Assembly (NCBI RefSeq): GCF_021018895.1 | Contig: NC_079364.1 | Location: 34,107,701 to 34,171,700, forward strand | From: Seriola aureovittata | Lineage: Eukaryota; Chordata; Actinopteri; Carangiformes; Carangidae | Direction of reading: 5' to 3' | DNA: 64,000 nucleotides | Shown here: positions 59,575-64,000 of the stretch, in pieces | Layout of the letters: every line of letters starts with the position of its first letter | Position numbering within the stretch: position 1 is the stretch's first letter | Made by a program: the position numbers and the translations under genes | Notes under the pieces: model-generated | The model's input: only the letters and a program-made list of their open reading frames with translations | Database searches by the model: none | Told to the model about the DNA's origin: nothing

Positions 59575-60112
59575 GATATTTGAATGAAGTGTCAGTGAAG
59601 TGCAGCCCTTAGGTCTCTGATGGATAGCTGCTGAGACGGTCGTCCTTCAGGCAGGTTCTCCTGCTCTGCATGGAAGCCTTGTTGACCGTTCTTGGTCACC
59701 TCCCTGGCTAAGGCCCTTCTTACCCAGTTACTCATTTCGGTCAGGCCAAATCTAAGACGAGTCCTGGTTCAGGCCTTCTTCCATATCACAGTTACTGAAG
59801 CCACTCGCAGCTTTAGAAATGTTTTATATCCTTGTCTTGATCCTTGGACTTCATGGCTTAGTTTTTTAACTGTGGGACCTTATACACACAGGTGTGAGCC
59901 TTTCTAAACAAACCCCACTCAGTTTAGTTTACCACAGGTGAACTCATGTCATCAGACTCATCTCAGGGATCTTTAAAGATAATCAACCTGACCACAGTTT
60001 AGAGCCACAACAAAGGATCTGAAGACTTTGGTAAAAGACAGATTTCAGTTTATGACTTATAATAAATTTGCAAACATATTTAAGAACATGTTTTCACAAT
60101 AGATTGTAAATA
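59575..60112 (-). pseudogene. Tc1-like element fragment (N-terminal transposase and 5' side)
   Basis: The plus strand carries the antisense of the Tc1 helix-turn-helix coding region: tggtcacctccctggctaag, aaggcccttctta and the cttcatggctta start region. The 5' leader follows, including gaccttatacacacaggtgt (compare the complement of 44445-44465 in the complete Tc1) and ataataaatttgcaaac (compare the terminal repeat at 44270-44285). The DDE domain and both outer ends are missing. Confidence 0.7.
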
Positions 60113-60115
60113 AAG

Positions 60116-60375
60116 ATGGATGTAAATGTTAAATGGACTTGCACTTACAGTATATAGTGCTTTTTTAGTCTTTTTGACCACTCAAAGCACTTGACAATAC
60201 TGGCCACATTTACCCATTCACTCACATTCACTGATGGAACAGCCATCCAGGGGAATGTGTGGTTCAGTATCTTGCCCAAAGATACTTCGACATGCGGCAT
60301 GGAGGATCTGGGGATCGAACCACCGATCTTCTAATTAGTGGACGACCCACTCTACCTCTTGAGCCACATCTGCCC
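60116..60375 (-). repeat. tRNA-derived SINE
   Basis: On the minus strand the head reads gggcagatgtggctcaagag, with an A-box-like tggctcaagaggtag (complement of 60352-60366) and a B box ggttcgatccc (complement of 60311-60321). The body contains the fish SINE tail agtgctttgagtggtcaaaa. No convincing target duplication was found. Confidence 0.75.
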
Positions 60376-60700
60376 TGACGTAGCCTCCGTGACCCACAGG
60401 TTTCTGAAGAGCGGTTTAGAAGCTCTGAGTGAGCTGCCACACAGTTGCCATATTGGCAGTACCTGACTCCGCCCCTAACTCCCAGCTAATCCAAAAATGG
60501 TCAAAGAGTAAAGGCATATGTGTCACTGACTTCAATGCATGCCGGTTTGTGTCAAGCATATGCTCATCCACCTGTCCCTCAAAGAGCCATATATTATTAT
60601 AATTATGCATACTTATGTGCCTGCGACGCAATAGCATTGAAGGCATATATTATTATTTTGCATACTTATTAGTGTGAATGCTGAGGCACACTAATAATAA
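60376..60700. other. Interspersed-repeat-like stretch
   Basis: Contains tgactccgcccctaactccc and repeated ttattatta words of a type common in fish repeats. No gene recognised. Confidence 0.35.
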
Positions 60701-60744
60701 TAAGTTCAAATGAATGGAGAGACTGTTCAAATCCTTGAAAGCTT

Positions 60745-61215
60745 CAGCCTCTTTGAGCTTCAACTACTTCAGCATACTTTCAACTACAGACTTCATTCAA
60801 ACTTTAAAATGTACAGAAGACTTTCAGCTTTTAAACTAGCACTTAGCTTTATAATATCTTGTGCAGATTATGAATTATCACAGTTTTAGTTTTATGCTTT
60901 TTCAATTACAGTTTCGACTCTATAATGGGTGTGTATTGCACGGAATGTTCGGGGCTGGAGTGGATGACATCATTGCTAGAGTTGAAGAAGCTCAAAAATT
61001 TTTCAGAAAATCTTTTTTGTAATTCGACTTATGGCGACATATTTCAGACTTCACAAATAATTTCTTGCTCACTAGTAGACAAAGTCATCCTGTCTCATAC
61101 AGAGTGTCTACCTTAGTAAAGAGGCTAACAGAATTTGAAACTTGACCCACCAAGTGATGCGAGCACCCTCAAACTCTCCCATAGAAAGAAAGAAAATTCA
61201 GGAGCGGATCTCAGG
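60745..61215 (+). repeat. Direct repeat, copy 1
   Basis: Shares a series of blocks with 63490-63890: acagacttcattcaaac, gagtggatgacatcattgct and atgctaacagaatttgaa-like sequence, in the same order and orientation. Confidence 0.75.
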
Positions 61216-61428
61216 AGAAAACCAGAACTGAACATTTTTTGTAACTCGTTTGTATTTCCACATTTCTGGCTCTAGAAACACCAACACAACATAGATGTGT
61301 TCAGGAGAGTCTTTAATTCTTCTGATATTATGTACTGTTCAGTGTACAGTGTCCTCTCAGGAGTTTGAGAGGTTCGCTGACCCCTTCCTTCCAAAGAATT
61401 GTATGAGCTTCAACAGCCAGACTCTCTG

Positions 61429-61432
<4 letters not shown>

Positions 61433-61476
<44 letters not shown>

Positions 61477-61488
61477 ACACACACACAA
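61433..61488. repeat. (CA)n microsatellite
   Basis: CA tract with one TACA interruption. Confidence 0.97.
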
Positions 61489-62290
61489 ACCAGAGACACG
61501 CACATATTCACACACATGCCCACACACACAAACAAAAATGGACACATAGAAAGGTAGACAGCTAAATAGACTGGCAGATTCAGGATCATTCAGGAAACAT
61601 TTGGCTGTTAATTTCGGCTTGAAAACTAACTGACTCCACATTACATATATTATAATTGGTGGATTACTTTTACAGCTCATTGTTATTGGTCGATTACCTT
61701 TGGAGCTCATTCTGATTGGTGGATTACCTTTCACCAGTGTTTTCCAGGTGCTACCTTTTTCAAAGAGAAAGACAGGTGGGCAATCAGTGAGACAGCATTG
61801 TCATCATGGCAACCTCTAAGTGGAGGGAGGGGACACATATCTGGGTCAAATCACCTGAGTAGAGACGCCTCTAATCTGTGGTGTATGAACCACTTTACTG
61901 ACATTGCTGCAATGATTTACACACATCTCAACTGGTTTCACTGGAATGTGTTTCTGTCCAGTTTTAATCAGGAAGCATTCTGCAATTAATTTCATTTTGC
62001 CATTCTAACTGACACAGAAACACACATAAATACAGACAAGCAGAGAGGTACACATACAGGCAGACAAACACAGACAGGTACACAGACAGATAGACGCACA
62101 CACAGACCCAAGACAGGTAGGTAGCCAGATAAATGGACAGCATTGTCACCATGGCAACCTCTGAGTTCAGGTAGAGGATACGCAGCTAGGTCAAATTACA
62201 TGATTAAAGACTCTCTGATATGTATGGTTTATAAACCTTTACTGACATTTCTACCAAAATCCTGCTACAGACTGCTCCAACACACACATA

Positions 62291-63390
62291 CAGGGGATGG
62301 ACAATGAAACTGAAACGCCTGGTTTTAGACCACAATAGTTCATTAGTATGGTGTAGGGCCTCCTTTTGCGGCCAATACAGCATCAATTCGTCTTGGGAAT
62401 GACAGATACAAGTCCTGCACAGTGGCCAGAGGGATTTTGAGCCATTCTTACAGAATAGTGGCCAGGTCACTACGTGATGCTGGTGGAGGAAAACGTTTCC
62501 TGACTCGCTCCTCCAAAACACCCCAAAGTGGCTCAATAATATTTAGATCTGGTGACTGTGCAGGCCATGGGAGATGTTCAACTTCACTTTCATGTTCATC
62601 AAACCACTCTGTCACCAGTCTTGCTGTGTGTATTGGTGCATTATCATCCTGATACACGGTACCGCCTTCAGGATACAATGTTTGAACCATTGGGTGCACA
62701 TGGTCCTCCAAAATGGTTCGGTAGTCCTCGGCAGTGACGCGCCCATCTAGCACAAGTATTGGGCCAAGGGAATGCCATGATATTGCAGCCCAAACCATCA
62801 CTGATCCACCCCCATGCTTCACTCTGGGCATGCAACAGTCTGGGTGGTACGCTTCTTTGGGGCTTCTCCACACCGTAACTCTCCCGGATGTGGGAAAGAC
62901 AGTAAAGTTGGACTCATCAGAGAACAATACATGTTTCACATTGTCCACAGCCCAAGATTTGCGCTGCTGGCTGCTGACAGGAGAGTTGAGGTGCACATTT
63001 AATTCTGCAGTGAGTTGGGCAGCTGTGGTTTTATGTTTTTTGGATACAATCCGGGTTAGCACCCGGACATCCCTTTCAGACAGCTTCCTCTTGCGTCCAT
63101 AGTTACTCCTGTTGGATGTGGTTCGTCCTTCTTGGTGGTATGCTGACATTACCCTGGATACCGTGGCTTTTGATACATCACAAAGACTTGCTGTCTTGGT
63201 CACAGATGCGCCAGCAAGACATGCACCAACAATTTGTCCTCTTTTGAACTCTGATATGTTAGTATTCATATTGGGAAACAACATGACAACAACATGTTTC
63301 ACTTGTCCTTTGCAGCTAATGGAGTTAAGCTTCTCCAGTTTAACATTTTGGCATATAACTTTTCAAAGCACTGTTCATCAGTTAATATGA
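62291..63390 (-). mobile_element. Tc1-like transposon with one recognisable end
   Basis: After TA (62289-62290) comes caggggatggacaatgaaac, a Tc1-family terminus. The transposase lies on the minus strand. The opposite terminal repeat is not visible before host-side repeat sequence resumes near 63400, so that end was lost. Confidence 0.8.
62345..63269 (-). pseudogene. Tc1-like transposase, near-complete, internal deletion
   Basis: The likely start is the ATG at 63267-63269 (MNTNISEFKRGQIVGACLAG). The frame runs 273 codons to a stop at 62448-62450; the original C-terminus continues in frame to about 62345. An N-terminal helix-turn-helix is present. All three catalytic acids of the DDE domain are in place: FSDESN (complement of 62908-62925), QDDNAPIHT (about 62640) and LNIIEPLW (about 62530). 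About 45 residues are missing after NVHLNSPVSS, before the first catalytic aspartate, compared with the family's usual length. Probably inactive. Confidence 0.85.
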
Positions 63391-63489
63391 GTTGCTTTTT
63401 CAACTATTTTCAGTCGAGTTGTAATCAGGAAACATTCAGCATTTAATTTCAGTTTGTCTAACTGACACAGAAACACATAATCCTCTTTG

Positions 63490-63890
63490 AAGTTCAGATA
63501 CTTCAGCATACCTTCAGCTACAGACTTCATTCAAACGTTAACATGTTCACAAGACTTTCAGTTATTAAACTTGATTTTCAACTTTATAATATCTTTCACA
63601 GATTTTGGATGTTTATTGAATGGGATGTTCAGGGCTAGAGTGGATGACATCATTGCTATAGTGGGAGAAGCACTAAAATTTTTCTGAAAAAAATCAGTGT
63701 AACTCGTCCTTACGACCACATATTTCGATCTTCACAAATCATTTCTTCCATAATAGTAGACATTTTTATTCGGGTTCATACAAAGTTAACCTCAACACAG
63801 ATGCTAACAGAATTTGAATTGTGACCTTCCAAGTGGTTTGAGCACCCTCTAACTGTCCCATAGACTGCAAGACAAATTCAGGAGTGGATT
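63490..63890 (+). repeat. Direct repeat, copy 2
   Basis: Homologous to 60745-61215, in direct orientation, about 2.7 kb away. After it, cttcag-rich words (63900-63990) form a loose tandem. Confidence 0.75.
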
Positions 63891-64000
63891 TCATACCATT
63901 CAGCCTCCAGCTTAATGTTCAGCCATTGCTTGAGCTACTTTAGCATTGCTTCAGCAGTTGCTTCAGGTTCTTCAGCATTGATTTAGCAATCTCTTTCATC

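Larger units (their letters stand above)
61560..63480 (+). repeat. Degenerate tandem repeat interrupted by a Tc1 element
   Basis: A unit beginning cagcattgtcatcatggcaa and ending taactgacacagaaacac is seen at about 61793-62027. It starts again at 62139 (cagcattgtcaccatggcaa), and its end reappears at 63420-63478 after the inserted Tc1. A partial end is also at 61580-61632 (catttggctgttaatttc). Confidence 0.6.

Noticed and set aside
60311..60366. tRNA-like promoter boxes
   Set aside because: They belong to the SINE at 60116-60375, which has a SINE body and tail.

Overview
The window looks like nuclear DNA of a teleost fish, probably a percomorph. The evidence is the repeat content: Tc1-like DNA transposons, fish-type LINEs with a TATC-repeat tail, tRNA-derived SINEs, Ty3/gypsy-type solo LTRs, hAT, piggyBac and PIF/Harbinger remnants, and very long (GT)n/(CA)n tracts. 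Genes have no operon layout, and almost every long open frame is either a transposon protein fragment or a by-product of microsatellites. I found no intact host protein-coding gene and no CRISPR array, rRNA gene or free-standing tRNA gene.

Layout. 0-2.2 kb: the 3' end of a Ty1/copia element with its 3' LTR, followed by a tRNA-derived SINE with a 12-base target duplication. 2.9-7.6 kb: a palindromic MITE-like element, a possible minus-strand LTR, a 180-base GT tract, a gypsy pol remnant and a solo LTR. 7.7-11.75 kb: one long decayed LINE on the minus strand. 12.2-14.3 kb: a TTAA-flanked element carrying a nested solo LTR and ending in a palindrome. 17-20 kb: a minus-strand solo LTR, a 1.49 kb solo LTR and a LINE fragment. 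21-23 kb: a SINE and a LINE fragment. 23.5-26.7 kb: a piggyBac remnant that abuts a restriction-like-endonuclease LINE. 27-31 kb: a LINE tail and an LTR. 31.85-34.3 kb: a structurally complete hAT transposon with a broken transposase. 35-37.4 kb: Harbinger, Tc1 and fold-back remnants. 37.5-43 kb: an old pair of homologous inverted segments enclosing a LINE and an inverted copy of the 1.49 kb LTR. 44.1-45.3 kb: an internally deleted Tc1 with nearly identical 216-base terminal repeats.

The only candidate host gene signal is a CpG-rich segment at about 48.1-48.66 kb that ends in a good splice donor (AG|GTGAGA at 48627/48628). It may be a promoter with a first, possibly non-coding, exon of a plus-strand gene. 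In that case the transposon-rich DNA to its right would be a large first intron; this is inference. 49.6-64 kb: a hAT MITE, a decayed multi-exon THAP-domain gene, Tc1 and Harbinger remnants joined end to end, two LINEs, a Tc1 fragment, a SINE, and a degenerate repeat array into which another Tc1 has inserted.

I did not find an undescribed functional system. The best leads are structural: the CpG island with its donor, the 37.5/42.9 kb inverted homologous segments with a minisatellite, the TTAA palindrome, the piggyBac terminal exon, the THAP gene remnant, and a short CpG-containing candidate exon at 47131-47301.
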